From positions 1,488,001 to 1,552,000 of the forward strand of contig NZ_LT896716.1 of the NCBI RefSeq assembly GCF_900187405.1: a stretch of 64,000 bases of DNA. The letters run 5' to 3'. This document shows positions 54,315 through 63,286 of the stretch, piece by piece. The notes below the pieces were generated by a model. It had not been told where the DNA came from and made no database searches. It saw nothing but the letters and a program-made list of their open reading frames with translations. The number at the start of each line of letters is the position of its first letter. Position 1 is the stretch's first letter. A program made the position numbers and the translations under genes. This DNA is from Geobacter sp. DSM 9736 (GTDB taxonomy: Bacteria; Desulfobacterota; Desulfuromonadia; Geobacterales; Geobacteraceae).

Positions 54315-55130
54315 TCAGCGACCGTCCTCCTCTTCTTCGCGCCGGATGCGCTCCTTCCGGTGGCTGAACCAGGAGATCAGCGAAAGCCCTCCGCCGACGG
54401 TCAGGAAGACGCCGGGGACAAGCCGCAGCGCATCCCAGGTATAGGACGGCAGCGGGCGCTTGGTTACCGGCTTGAATCCGAGCTCGTCGAGAGGCTGGTG
54501 GGTCAGATAAAGAACGCTAGTCCCGCCGGCCTCTTCCCTCCCGTAGATGGTGGGGAAGTAGCGCTTAGGCCTGTTGCGCAGGCGTTTCTCCGCCTCCTTA
54601 ATCATCTCTGCGCGGGTACCATAGGATATGGCAGTCGGACAGGCGGTTACGCAAGCAGGCTGGAGCCCGTTCCTGACACGGCTGTAGCAGCCGGTGCATT
54701 TCTTCACGAGTGGAAACGCCTTGCTCCACTCGTACTTGGGAATGCCGAACGGGCAAGCCACCATGCAGAAACGGCAGCCGATGCACTTATCGGCAAGGTA
54801 GACAACCGGGCCTTCGGCGGTCTTGCGGAAGGCCCCGACGGGGCAGACGGAAGCGCATGCAGGCTCGTTGCAATGCATGCACATCTCCTTGTAGAACGCG
54901 AACTCGTTCTGTCCCTGCTTCTGGTAATCCTTGAACTTCACCCGGGTGAATGTATGTTCCGACATCTGGGGAGGGTTCTGATATCCCTCCCCGCTGAAGA
55001 AGGTTGTCTTCTCCCCCTTCAGCTGGTTCCACTGCTTGCACGCCACCTGACATCCTCGGCATCCGGTGCACTTTGTGGTGTCTATGAGAAATGTATTTGT
55101 CTTGTTGAAGTCGATGGTGCCGGAGCTCAT
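54315..55130 (-). CDS. fdnH: Formate dehydrogenase iron-sulfur subunit (FdnH type)
   Basis: The ATG at 55130 has GGGAGGAAAGG upstream and overlaps the fdnG stop (ATGA). This 271-aa protein has sixteen Cys in four ferredoxin-like groups: CTGCRGCQVAC, CMHCNEPACASVCP, CIGCRFCMVACP and CTGC...CVTACP. These hold four [4Fe-4S] clusters that carry electrons from FdnG to the membrane. A single C-terminal hydrophobic segment (about LRLVPGVFLTVGGGLSLISW) anchors it. The partner is the NrfD-like subunit. Confidence 0.93.
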   Translation of the reverse strand: MSSGTIDFNKTNTFLIDTTKCTGCRGCQVACKQWNQLKGEKTTFFSGEGYQNPPQMSEHTFTRVKFKDYQKQGQNEFAFYKEMCMHCNEPACASVCPVGAFRKTAEGPVVYLADKCIGCRFCMVACPFGIPKYEWSKAFPLVKKCTGCYSRVRNGLQPACVTACPTAISYGTRAEMIKEAEKRLRNRPKRYFPTIYGREEAGGTSVLYLTHQPLDELGFKPVTKRPLPSYTWDALRLVPGVFLTVGGGLSLISWFSHRKERIRREEEEDGR

Positions 55131-58100
55131 CCTTTCCTCCCCCCCTTCTCGATGTTGCACAGAAACGCCTTGAATTCGGGGATGCCTGTGTTGGCGCACC
55201 CTACCGACGGGGTAAGGACATTGCCGCTGTCACCGGTCGCAAGGCCGGCATACCCGAAATGCCACGGCATACCCACCTGCTCCACCAGGTTGCCGTCCAC
55301 CTCGAAGGGTTTAAGGCGGGAGGTAACGAGGGCCACCGCTTCGATACTTCCCCGCTCGGTGGATACCCGCACCTTGTCCCCCTGCCGTATTCCCTTCTTC
55401 TTCGCGAGGGTTTCAGACAGCTCGACGAACATATCCGGAACCAGCTCCACGAGCCATGGCAGGCTGCGGGTCATGGCCCCCGCCTGCCAGTGTTCGGTGA
55501 CGCGGTAGGTGCTTCCGATGTAGGGAAACTTGCTCGTATCGCTGGAGACATCCTTGGGGAGTTTCACAACAGGATTTGTCTGCACCCTCGATAGAAGGTT
55601 CCGTGCAGGGCTCTCCACCGGCTCGTAATGCTCCGGGAATGGTCCGTCCTTCATGTCGAGGGCGTAGAGCCTGCCGTGCCCCTCGGGAATCATGATGAAG
55701 GGGTACTTTCCTTCCTTGTCGTCCGCCATCGGGGGCCACGGGCCGTCGGGCACATCCCCCTGCCACTTCTTCTCCAGCCCGTTCCATGCAAGGAGCGGGC
55801 GGTTCGGGTTGAACGGCTCCCCTTTCGGGTTGACCGAAGCCCTGTTGTAGATGATGCGCCGGTTCACCGGCCAGCACCAGGACCACTTGGGGAACAAACC
55901 GAGACCGGTCGGGTCCGACTGGTCGCGGCGGGCCATCTGGTTCCCATCGTTGGTGTAGGACCCGCAGTAGATCCAGCAGCCGCTTGTCGTGGAGCCGTCA
56001 TCCTGCAGGTACTTGAACATGGGGACCTGGTCACCCTTCCTGAACGAAAGGATCTTGTCCTTCTCCTTGATCTCAATGTCGCGGGTGAAGTAACCGTTGA
56101 TCTCCTTCGCCACCAGGTGTACGTCCGGCTCGTGACCGTTGCCGTAGCTCCAGGAAAGCCGGGTGATCGGCTCAGGGAAGGCTCCGCCCTGCCTGGTGTA
56201 GAGAGCCTTCAGCCGCCTGTGGAATTGGTCTATGATCCAGAGATCGCTTTTGGAATCGCCAAGGGGATGCACGGCAGCATACCGCCACTGGGCCCAGCGG
56301 CCGGAGTTGGAAATTGAACCTTCCTTCTCTACAGAGGAGCACGCAGGAAGCATGAAGACCTCGGTCTGTATCGACTTCGGGTCGACCCCAGGGCGCTTCC
56401 AGAAGATGGATGTCTCCGTCTCCCAGAGATCGGCGGTAACGAGCCACTTGAGCTTGCCGAGCGCCTCTCGTGCCTTGACGGAATCGGGTCCTCCGACCGC
56501 GGGGTTCATCCCCATGCAGACCAGCCCCTCGATCTCCCCCTTCCCCATCTTCTCCATGACCTTCACGTAATTGTAGTTTCCCATCCGCTTCGGGAGGTAT
56601 TCATAGCAGAAGCCGTTTTCGGGGGTGGCGTCGTCGCCGTACCATGCCTTGAGAAGGCTGGTTATGTACTTTGGAGTGTTTCCCCACCAGTTGGCGCTCT
56701 TGGGGTCTTTGGTCTTGGGGGTCCACTTCTCGACATAGGTCTTCAGGTCGGTGTTGTCGAATTCAGGCGACTTCAGGTATCCGGGAAGAATGTGGAAAAG
56801 AAGCCCGTAGTCGGTGGAACCCTGGACGTTGCTCTCGCCGCGGAGGGCGTTGACCCCGCCGCCGGCGATGCCGATATTCCCGAGAAGCATCTGCAGGAGC
56901 GCTACCGCACGTACATTCTGGCTTCCGTGGGTCGACTGGGTGATTCCCATGGCATAGAGGATGGTGCCCGACTTGTCGGCGCGGCCGGTACCGCAGAAGG
57001 CGCGGGCGACCTTGAGGTAATCCTCCATTCTCGTGCCGGTAGTAGAGCAGACAGTCTCGATGTCGTACCGGCTGTAGTGTTTCTTCATGAGCTGGTAGAC
57101 ACAGTTCTGGTCCCGAAGGCTCGGGTCGCGGCGCGGCTTTCCGGTACCATCGAGGGCATAGCCCCACGACTTCGGATCGTAGCTTTTCTCAGCGTCGTCG
57201 AAAGAGCAGAACATGCCGTCCTGGAAGCTGTATGTGTCATTTACGATGAAGCTCGCGTTGGTGTACTCCCTGACATACTCCTCGTGGATCATCCCCTTTT
57301 CGAGAGCGTAGTTTATCAGCCCCCCGAGAAAGGCGATGTCGGTGCCCGGGCGGACCTGGGCGTAGATGTCAGCTTTGGACGAAGTCCTAGTGTAGCGTGG
57401 ATCGACGGAAATGAGACTGGCTCCGTTGTCCATCGCCTCCTCGATCCATTTGAACGATATGGGGTGATTCTCCGCGGGATTGCAGCCGATGGCGAGGATC
57501 ACGTCGGAGTTCTTCAGGTCTATCCAATGGTTGGTCATGGCACCACGACCGAATGAAGCCGCCAGACCGGCGACTGTAGAGGAGTGTCAAAGTCGGGCCT
57601 GGTGCTCCAGCTGCCCCACCCCAAAGGAGCGGGAAAACTTGGACCAGAGGTAGCACTCTTCGTTGTCGAGGCCTGCACCGCCGAAGAAAGCCATCCCGTC
57701 GGTGCGGTTGACGACGTATTCCTTGTTGTCCTTCTTGTTTACCTCCGTCTTTTTGAAGGTGCGGTCGCGTGTATCCTTCATCCGCAGGGCGATCCTGTCG
57801 AGAGCCCAGTCCCAGCTCTTCTCTTCCCAGCGGTCGGAGCCGGGGGCCCGGTACATGACCTTCTGAAGACGGCGCTCGTTGTTGGCTATCTGAAACAGCG
57901 CCCCCCCCCTTGGGACAGAGGGAGCCACGGTTGATGGGGTGCTCCGGATCTCCCTCGGTATTTACAACCTTTCCGTCTTTCGTATGAACGATGAGGCCGC
58001 ACCCGACCGAACAAAAAGGACAGACAGTAGTAGTTGTTTTCAATCCCTTGGTGCGAAGGTCGGGAGCGTCGACGCTCGCCTCCCCCGGCTTGCCCGATAC

Positions 58101-58160
58101 GGCGAGTCCTGCAGCCGCCAGCGCCCCTCCTTGCAGAAACTGCCTGCGTGAAATACCCAT
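55127..58160 (-). CDS. fdnG: Selenocysteine formate dehydrogenase catalytic subunit FdnG, with apparent frameshift
   Basis: Three frame segments together give a product of about 1010 aa, the expected FdnG length. The N-terminus MGISRRQFLQ is a twin-arginine signal, with GGAGG 8 nt before the ATG. A [4Fe-4S] site (CPFCSVGCG...NRGSLCPKG) follows. Immediately after CPKG a run of nine G (57901-57909) shifts the frame; eight G would restore CPKGGALFQIANN. At 57587-57589 an in-frame TGA sits in EHQARL-TGA-HSSTVAG, the selenocysteine position of this family, followed by a SECIS hairpin. The rest binds bis-MGD and ends at 55127. The gene heads an RpoN-controlled operon. The frameshift may be a sequencing error, a phase-variable tract or a true mutation. 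Confidence 0.9.
57558..57574 (-). promoter_or_regulatory. SECIS element of fdnG
   Basis: GTCGCC-GGTCT-GGCGGC begins 12 nt after the TGA codon. The 6-bp stem and GGTCT loop match the bacterial SelB-binding stem-loop of E. coli fdhF/fdnG. Confidence 0.8.
57901..57909. repeat. G9/C9 homopolymer at the fdnG frameshift
   Basis: Nine C on the plus strand (nine G in the coding sense) lie directly after the CPK codons. Removing one base joins the two coding frames. Confidence 0.9.
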
Positions 58161-58182
58161 AACATCAACCTCCTGTATGATG

Positions 58183-58198
58183 CGGGCCTTTCGGCCCG
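58183..58198 (-). promoter_or_regulatory. Hairpin in the fdnG 5' untranslated region
   Basis: CGGGCC pairs with GGCCCG around a 4-nt loop, between the RpoN promoter and the fdnG ribosome binding site. No T-tract follows. Confidence 0.4.
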
Positions 58199-58224
58199 GT
58201 TCTTGTTAAATGTCGGGTAAAAGC

Positions 58225-58240
58225 GCAAGCGTTGTGCCAA
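58225..58240 (-). promoter_or_regulatory. RpoN (sigma-54) promoter of the formate dehydrogenase operon
   Basis: The minus strand reads TTGGCACAACGCTTGC: perfect TGGCAC (-24) and TTGC (-12) elements with GG-N10-GC spacing, about 65 nt before the fdnG start. A sigma-54 activator gene is divergently adjacent. Confidence 0.85.
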
Positions 58241-58352
58241 CCTGTTTACACGTAGACAAAACAGGGTTAGGCTGCGCAACGCATCGAAATCTGTAGCTTT
58301 GGGAACCGGAGGAACGAGGTGGGGCCTCTATGAAAGATTCTTTTCTTGTGGA

Positions 58353-58390
58353 ATTTTGTCCGTCTTTGTATCATTTTGTCCCGGACAAAA
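58353..58390. promoter_or_regulatory. Candidate upstream activator site for the adjacent NtrC-type regulator
   Basis: A perfect palindrome TTTTGTCCCGGACAAAA lies at 58374-58390. Its left half (ATTTTGTCC) is also present 20 bp earlier at 58353, two helical turns away. It is about 140 bp from the RpoN promoter, a normal enhancer distance, and about 40 bp before the regulator start, so autoregulation is possible. Confidence 0.6.
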
Positions 58391-58431
58391 AGTCGCTTTC
58401 GGCGCCGAATGAACTTCAGAGAGATGCCGCC

Positions 58432-59817
58432 ATGACAACTGCCATACTGATATGTGACGATGAAGAAGGAATCAGGAAGTACCTTGCGAAGATGCTGAAG
58501 GGTCAAGGACTGGGGGTCGAAACATTCGCCGACGGCAAGAGCCTGCTCTCCCGCCTCGAAAGCGGTGCCGGGGACGATGCGGACCTGCTGATACAGGACG
58601 TGCGGATGCCCGACCTGGACGGCATTCAGGTGTTGAAGCAGGTGAAGAAGCTGCGACCCTCCCTTCCGGTTGTGGTAATGACCGCCTTCGGCACCATCGA
58701 CTCGGCGGTGGAGGCGATCCGCCTGGGCGCTTCGGACTACGTGACGAAGCCTTTCCCTAAGGAGAAGATACTCGGGGTCATCGGCAACATCCTTGAAAAA
58801 GAGCAGCTCCGGCAGGAAAACAGGGTACTGCGCGAAGAACTGTCACGCCCGGGAACCGGGGGTTCCATCATCTTCGCGAGCCACCGGTTCAGGAAGGTCT
58901 ACGATCTTACCCTTCAGGTGGCGGCAAGCGACGCAAACATCATGATCCTGGGTGAGTCAGGAACCGGGAAGGAGCTGATCGCAGGAGCGGTACATGACAA
59001 CAGCCCGCGGCGCAGCAAACGGTTTCTTTCTATAAACTGCGCTGCCCTTACCGAGACTCTCCTCGAAAGCCAGCTCTTCGGCCATGTCCGCGGCGCATTC
59101 ACTGGTGCGGTAACCGCGCAGAAGGGGCTTCTGGAAGAGGCGGATGGGGGAACCCTTTTCCTCGACGAGATCGGCGATGTGAGCCCGGCGGTGCAGGCAA
59201 AACTGCTGCGGGTGATCCAGGAGCGTGATTTTATCCCGGTCGGAGCCCTGAAGCCGAAGAGCGTGGATATCCGGTTCGTGGCAGCCACCAACAAGGACCT
59301 GGAAAAGGAAGTGCGGGAAGGCAGATTCCGGGAGGACCTCTACTACCGTCTCAACGTGATCACCATCAACCTCCCGCCGCTGCGGGAGCGTCCCGAGGAC
59401 ATAGAGCCCCTTGCCATCCATTTTCTGCGGAAGTATGCGCGCCGGGCGGGGAAGGAACTGCGCGGTATATCTCCCGACGCTCTTGAGATCATGAACGGCT
59501 ACCGCTGGCCGGGGAATGTACGGGAACTGGAAAACGTCATGGAACGGGCTGCAATTCTTGCCCGCGGAGATGTCATCACCACGGATGTCATTCCCCTGCG
59601 AGGGGCGTCAGCTGTCGAGGAGCCCCCGGCAAACCGGCTGGCCTCCCTTGAGGTAGTCGAGCGGGAGCATATCGAGCTGATCCTGAAGCGTACCGGCTAC
59701 CACAAAAGCCGCTCCGCGGAAATCCTAGGCATTTCCCGCAAGACCCTCGACCGCAAAATACTCGAATATGAAATTTCTGTCCCGAGCAGCGGCAATCTTT
59801 CACCGGAAACGCCATGA
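58432..59817 (+). CDS. Sigma-54-dependent response regulator (NtrC family)
   Basis: The start at 58432 gives a standard receiver N-terminus (TTAILICDDEEGIRKYL); the frame extends upstream over the putative activator site but without a ribosome binding site. The receiver has phospho-Asp56 and YVTKPF. The central AAA+ domain has GESGTGKE (about 174), the sigma-54-contacting GAFTGA (about 220) and Walker B LFLDEIGD. A Fis-type helix-turn-helix (HKSRSAEILGISRKTLDRKI) ends the 461-aa protein. It overlaps the downstream kinase gene (ATGA), so the two form a two-component pair. Its divergent position next to the RpoN promoter of fdnG suggests it activates that operon. Confidence 0.95.
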   Translation: MTTAILICDDEEGIRKYLAKMLKGQGLGVETFADGKSLLSRLESGAGDDADLLIQDVRMPDLDGIQVLKQVKKLRPSLPVVVMTAFGTIDSAVEAIRLGASDYVTKPFPKEKILGVIGNILEKEQLRQENRVLREELSRPGTGGSIIFASHRFRKVYDLTLQVAASDANIMILGESGTGKELIAGAVHDNSPRRSKRFLSINCAALTETLLESQLFGHVRGAFTGAVTAQKGLLEEADGGTLFLDEIGDVSPAVQAKLLRVIQERDFIPVGALKPKSVDIRFVAATNKDLEKEVREGRFREDLYYRLNVITINLPPLRERPEDIEPLAIHFLRKYARRAGKELRGISPDALEIMNGYRWPGNVRELENVMERAAILARGDVITTDVIPLRGASAVEEPPANRLASLEVVEREHIELILKRTGYHKSRSAEILGISRKTLDRKILEYEISVPSSGNLSPETP

Positions 59818-61886
59818 AGCCGCGCCGCTACCCCATCCGGGTGAAGCTCGCCCTTGCCACGCTCCTTCCCCTTACAGCGGCGATCATTGTCTGCTGGCTC
59901 GTCGGCCTGTCCGTCATAAACTCGCGCATTGCCAGCCAGGCCCAGGAAAAGGTTCGCACCGATCTGAACGCAGCCAGGTCCGTATATGGAAGCGAGCTTG
60001 AGCATATCCGTGAGGTAGTGAAGTTCACCGCCGGTAATCCCTTCAACGCGGCCGTCATAGCAAGGAACGACCGGGAGCGGCTGCGCTCCGTGCTCGTTCC
60101 GCTCCTTCATGGGGAGCGGCTCGACGTCTTCAGCGTGATCGACCTGAAGGGTAAGGTGGTGTTCCGGGCACATAACCCTTCGACGCGCGGCGATGACAAG
60201 TCCGGCGATTCTCTTATCAGGAGGGCGCTTCAGGGAGAGGTTGCGGTGGGAACGGACCTCATGTCGCCGGAAGAGACAGCCCGCGAAGGAGCCGATCTGG
60301 CATCCCGGGCGGCCGTCCGGCTCCTGCCGACTCCACGGGCACGGCAGCGTGCCGAGTCGGTGGAAAAGTCGGCGATGTTCCTAATGGCGGCTGCCCCCGT
60401 ACGTGACTCCAACGGCCGCATCATCGGCGCCCTCTACGGTGGAAAGATGCTCAACGGCAACAACTCTCTGGTGGACCGGATCAAGAGCACCGTCTTCGAG
60501 GGGATAAGGTTTGGTGACCGCGATGTGGGCACAGCCACCATATTTCTCGATGACCTGCGGATAGCCACTAATGTCTCCTTCGCCGACGGCACACGCGCGA
60601 TCGGCACACGCCTTTCCGAAGAGGTATATCGGAAAGTCAACCTCCAGCGGGAGAAGTGGATCGGGCGCGCTTTCGTAGTAGATGACTGGTACTTCGCGGC
60701 ATATGACCCGATCTCCGACGTGGACGGCAACATTATCGGGTCCCTCTACGTGGGGATGCTGGAGCGGCCGTACGTGGAGATGCGGCGCGAATTCTCACTC
60801 GTCTCAGCCATCGTCCTCCTCTGCGGCCTCGCAATAGGAATCGTCATATCGGGGCTAGTCAGCTCCAGGCTCGCGCGTCCGGTACGTCAGCTCGAAAACG
60901 TGGCCCGCAGAATCGCAGCCGGGGAGCGGAACCTACCCATCGCAGTGAAGTCCGGAGACGAAATCGGCGATCTGGCAAACGAGTTTTCATACATGACGCG
61001 AACCCTCGCCCAGCGGGAGGAAGACATCCGCCTCCTCAATCACGATCTTGAGCGGAAGGTGCTTGAACGCACCCACGAGCTGGAAGAGAAGAATACCCTC
61101 CTCCTAAAGACGCAGCAGGAACTGGTACGTGCTGGTAAGCTTGCGGCAGTAGGGGAACTGGCTGCCGGCGTCGCACACGAGATCAACAATCCGATGGCGA
61201 TCATTCGAGGGAATGCCGAACTGCTGCAGATGGCTATCCCCGAGGATGAGGAGAACCGGGAAGAGGTCGACACGATCCTGCAACAGGTTGGACGGGTGGA
61301 GAAGATCGTGGGGAATCTTCTTGTCTTCGCACGCCAGGAGCGGAAACACCTGGGAAGAGTAAACATCCCCCCCCTCCTCGACGAAATCGTCAGGCAGGTC
61401 GGCCACCATGTTCCGCTGAAGGGTATTCGCATCGTGACTGATCATGATCCTGATCCCACCGCCATCGAAGGGGACGGCGACCAGTTGCGCCAGGTGTTCA
61501 CCAACCTCATTCTCAACGCCATTCAGGCCATCGAGGGAGGAGGAACCATTACCCTTTCCAGCCGCTGTCGAATCGAGGCAGGGTGGTGCGACGTAACGGT
61601 AGCCGACACAGGAAAAGGAATAAAAGTCGAAGAAAGGGAGAAGATATTCAACCCCTTTTTCACCACCAGACCCGGAGGGACTGGGCTCGGCCTCTCCGTT
61701 TCCTACGGGATTGTCAAGGAGCATGGAGGACGCATCGAGGTAGCAAGCACACCCGGCGCTGGAAGCATTTTTACCGTCAGTCTTCCCCTTTCCCAGAGCA
61801 CCGTACCATCTGACAATATTCCTGACGAACCGAACGGGAGACGCGAATGCGAATCGTCGATACCGCAGACATCATCCGCCTCTTAG
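59814..61886 (+). CDS. Membrane sensor histidine kinase with periplasmic Cache domain
   Basis: This 690-aa protein has transmembrane helix 1 (about 13-35), a large double-Cache-like periplasmic sensor (about 40-325, with YFAAYDPISDVDGNIIGSLYVG), helix 2 (about 330-352), HAMP (about 350-403), a coiled linker, HisKA with His455 in AGVAHEINNPMA, and HATPase with DTGKGI and GTGLGLS boxes. It has no receiver domain. The 4-bp overlap with the NtrC-type gene marks it as the cognate kinase. The Cache domain probably binds a small organic ligand; formate or a related acid is a guess from context only. Confidence 0.94.
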   Translation: MKPRRYPIRVKLALATLLPLTAAIIVCWLVGLSVINSRIASQAQEKVRTDLNAARSVYGSELEHIREVVKFTAGNPFNAAVIARNDRERLRSVLVPLLHGERLDVFSVIDLKGKVVFRAHNPSTRGDDKSGDSLIRRALQGEVAVGTDLMSPEETAREGADLASRAAVRLLPTPRARQRAESVEKSAMFLMAAAPVRDSNGRIIGALYGGKMLNGNNSLVDRIKSTVFEGIRFGDRDVGTATIFLDDLRIATNVSFADGTRAIGTRLSEEVYRKVNLQREKWIGRAFVVDDWYFAAYDPISDVDGNIIGSLYVGMLERPYVEMRREFSLVSAIVLLCGLAIGIVISGLVSSRLARPVRQLENVARRIAAGERNLPIAVKSGDEIGDLANEFSYMTRTLAQREEDIRLLNHDLERKVLERTHELEEKNTLLLKTQQELVRAGKLAAVGELAAGVAHEINNPMAIIRGNAELLQMAIPEDEENREEVDTILQQVGRVEKIVGNLLVFARQERKHLGRVNIPPLLDEIVRQVGHHVPLKGIRIVTDHDPDPTAIEGDGDQLRQVFTNLILNAIQAIEGGGTITLSSRCRIEAGWCDVTVADTGKGIKVEEREKIFNPFFTTRPGGTGLGLSVSYGIVKEHGGRIEVASTPGAGSIFTVSLPLSQSTVPSDNIPDEPNGRRECESSIPQTSSAS

Positions 61887-62887
61887 GCAGGATCTCCGGA
61901 AACAGCGCCCAGGGGACTATCGAAGCACGTCACGACCGGCAGCCCCCCCTGCACCTGGATCCGGGGCAGGAAGTGCGGGGCGAGGTGCTACAGAGGCTTG
62001 CCGGAGGGCGTTTCCTCGTAAAGATCGCGGGTGAAGTTCTCGACATGAATCTTCCATCCACTGTAAAGCCTGGAGAAACGGTGCCGCTCACCTTCATCGG
62101 CGACAAGCCGCGTCTTACCTTCAGTCTCGGCGCGTCGGCCACCAGCGGACAACCCGCCAATGTCAGCGAAACAGCTCGGCTCCTTGCCCTCCTCTCCCGG
62201 ACTCCACCGCAAAACGAGCCTTTATCCACGCTTCCACTCCTGTCGAAACAGGAAGTCTCGTCCGGAGGCGCCACTATGCTTGCGGCCCGATTACGTGAGG
62301 CTCTTGGCGAGAGCGGAGTCTTCTACGAGAGCCACCTGGCGGAATGGGCGGCGGGTAAAAGGGATCTCGAAGAATTGCAGCGGGAGCCGCAGGGAAGACT
62401 TTCCCAAAGAAAGCCCTCCTCGCCTGCGGCACTACCCGATGCCCCGGAGAGGCGCCGTTTGACGGTGATTCACGGAGAAGAACAGCAGAAGCCCCTGGCT
62501 GCACAGGAGAGCCGAAGGACGGAAATTGCCGACCCGCAGACGCTTCCCCTCGTCCGCCAGCAGCTCACCCTTCTCCAGGGAGGATTATTCGCCTGGAACG
62601 GTGAAGCATGGCCCGGTCAGCAGATGGAATGGACGGTGGGAGAACGTGAACCCGAGCCGGAAAAGGAGCAGGTTAAGCAGTGGCAGGCATCGGTTAAACT
62701 GGACCTTCCAGAGCTGGGAAATGTGAAGGCGCACCTCGTTCTGATCGAGGGGAAACTGACGGTGGCGTTGAACGTAGAGAGGCCGGATACGGAAACGCGC
62801 ATGGAACAGCACGAGGGGAAGCTGCGTTCCGAACTCTCTGCAAGGGGAATATGCCTGATGGAAATGGTGGTCAGCCGTGAGGGATGA
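61847..62887 (+). CDS. FliK-like protein (flagellar hook-length control C-terminal domain)
   Basis: This 346-aa protein starts 40 bp inside the kinase gene, with GGGAG seven nt before the ATG. The N-terminal third (PGQEVRGEVLQRLAGGRFLVKIAG) resembles the beta domain seen in FliK-like proteins. The middle is Pro/Gln/Arg-rich and probably disordered. The C-terminal 100 residues (WTVGEREPEP...VKLDLPELGNVKAHLVL...LRSELSARG) fit the hook-length control fold. No signal peptide is present. It overlaps a small FlhB-like gene by 11 bp, the same pairing seen for Bacillus YlqG/YlqH, outside any visible flagellar cluster. Confidence 0.78.
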   Translation: MRIVDTADIIRLLGRISGNSAQGTIEARHDRQPPLHLDPGQEVRGEVLQRLAGGRFLVKIAGEVLDMNLPSTVKPGETVPLTFIGDKPRLTFSLGASATSGQPANVSETARLLALLSRTPPQNEPLSTLPLLSKQEVSSGGATMLAARLREALGESGVFYESHLAEWAAGKRDLEELQREPQGRLSQRKPSSPAALPDAPERRRLTVIHGEEQQKPLAAQESRRTEIADPQTLPLVRQQLTLLQGGLFAWNGEAWPGQQMEWTVGEREPEPEKEQVKQWQASVKLDLPELGNVKAHLVLIEGKLTVALNVERPDTETRMEQHEGKLRSELSARGICLMEMVVSREG

Positions 62888-63182
62888 TTCCGGGAAAGGG
62901 AAGAAAGCGGCGGCTCTCGCTTACAAGAAAGGGGACTATGCCCCACGTGTCGTGGCCAAGGGGCAGGGTGCTACAGCCGAAGCGATGATCGCACTCGCAC
63001 GCGAGAACGGCGTATACGTCCATGAATCTCCGGAGCTCGTAAGCCTGCTCATGCAGGTCGACCTCGATCGATTCATTCCCCCCGAACTCTATGTCGCCGT
63101 TGCAGAGCTTCTGGTCTGGATTTACTGGCTGGAGCACGGAGAGGCCCCGCAGGGAACGGCGCAGGAGGGCACGCTTATCTGA
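62877..63182 (+). CDS. FlhB C-terminal-domain homolog (type III export switch-like)
   Basis: This 101-aa protein matches the cytoplasmic domain of FlhB/YscU downstream of the NPTH cleavage site: AAALAYKKGDYAPRVVAKGQG, then ARENGVYVHESPELVSLL, then IPPELYVAVAELLVWIYWL. The membrane part and the NPTH motif are absent. Such small proteins (FlhX-like) can support or modulate export substrate switching. The start is a GTG overlapping the FliK-like gene, which implies coupled translation. Confidence 0.85.
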   Translation: MRDDSGKGKKAAALAYKKGDYAPRVVAKGQGATAEAMIALARENGVYVHESPELVSLLMQVDLDRFIPPELYVAVAELLVWIYWLEHGEAPQGTAQEGTLI

Positions 63183-63221
63183 AGTGTGCTTCCGAAAGAG
63201 GAGAATCCCGCACCCCAACGT

Positions 63222-63256
63222 AAAAAGGCCACCGGCACTGTACCGGCGGCCTTTCG
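63222..63256. terminator. Bidirectional intrinsic terminator
   Basis: AAAGGCC-a-CCGG pairs with CCGG-c-GGCCTTT, with A/T flanks on both sides. It lies between the FlhB-like gene and the convergent pta gene. Confidence 0.8.
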
Positions 63257-63286
63257 TCTACAAAAATGCCTGAGGTGGTTCTTCGT

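Noticed and set aside
58330-58431. Extended N-terminus of the NtrC-type regulator
   Set aside because: The extra 34 codons cover the palindromic activator site and lack homology to receiver domains; the ATG at 58432 starts the domain properly.
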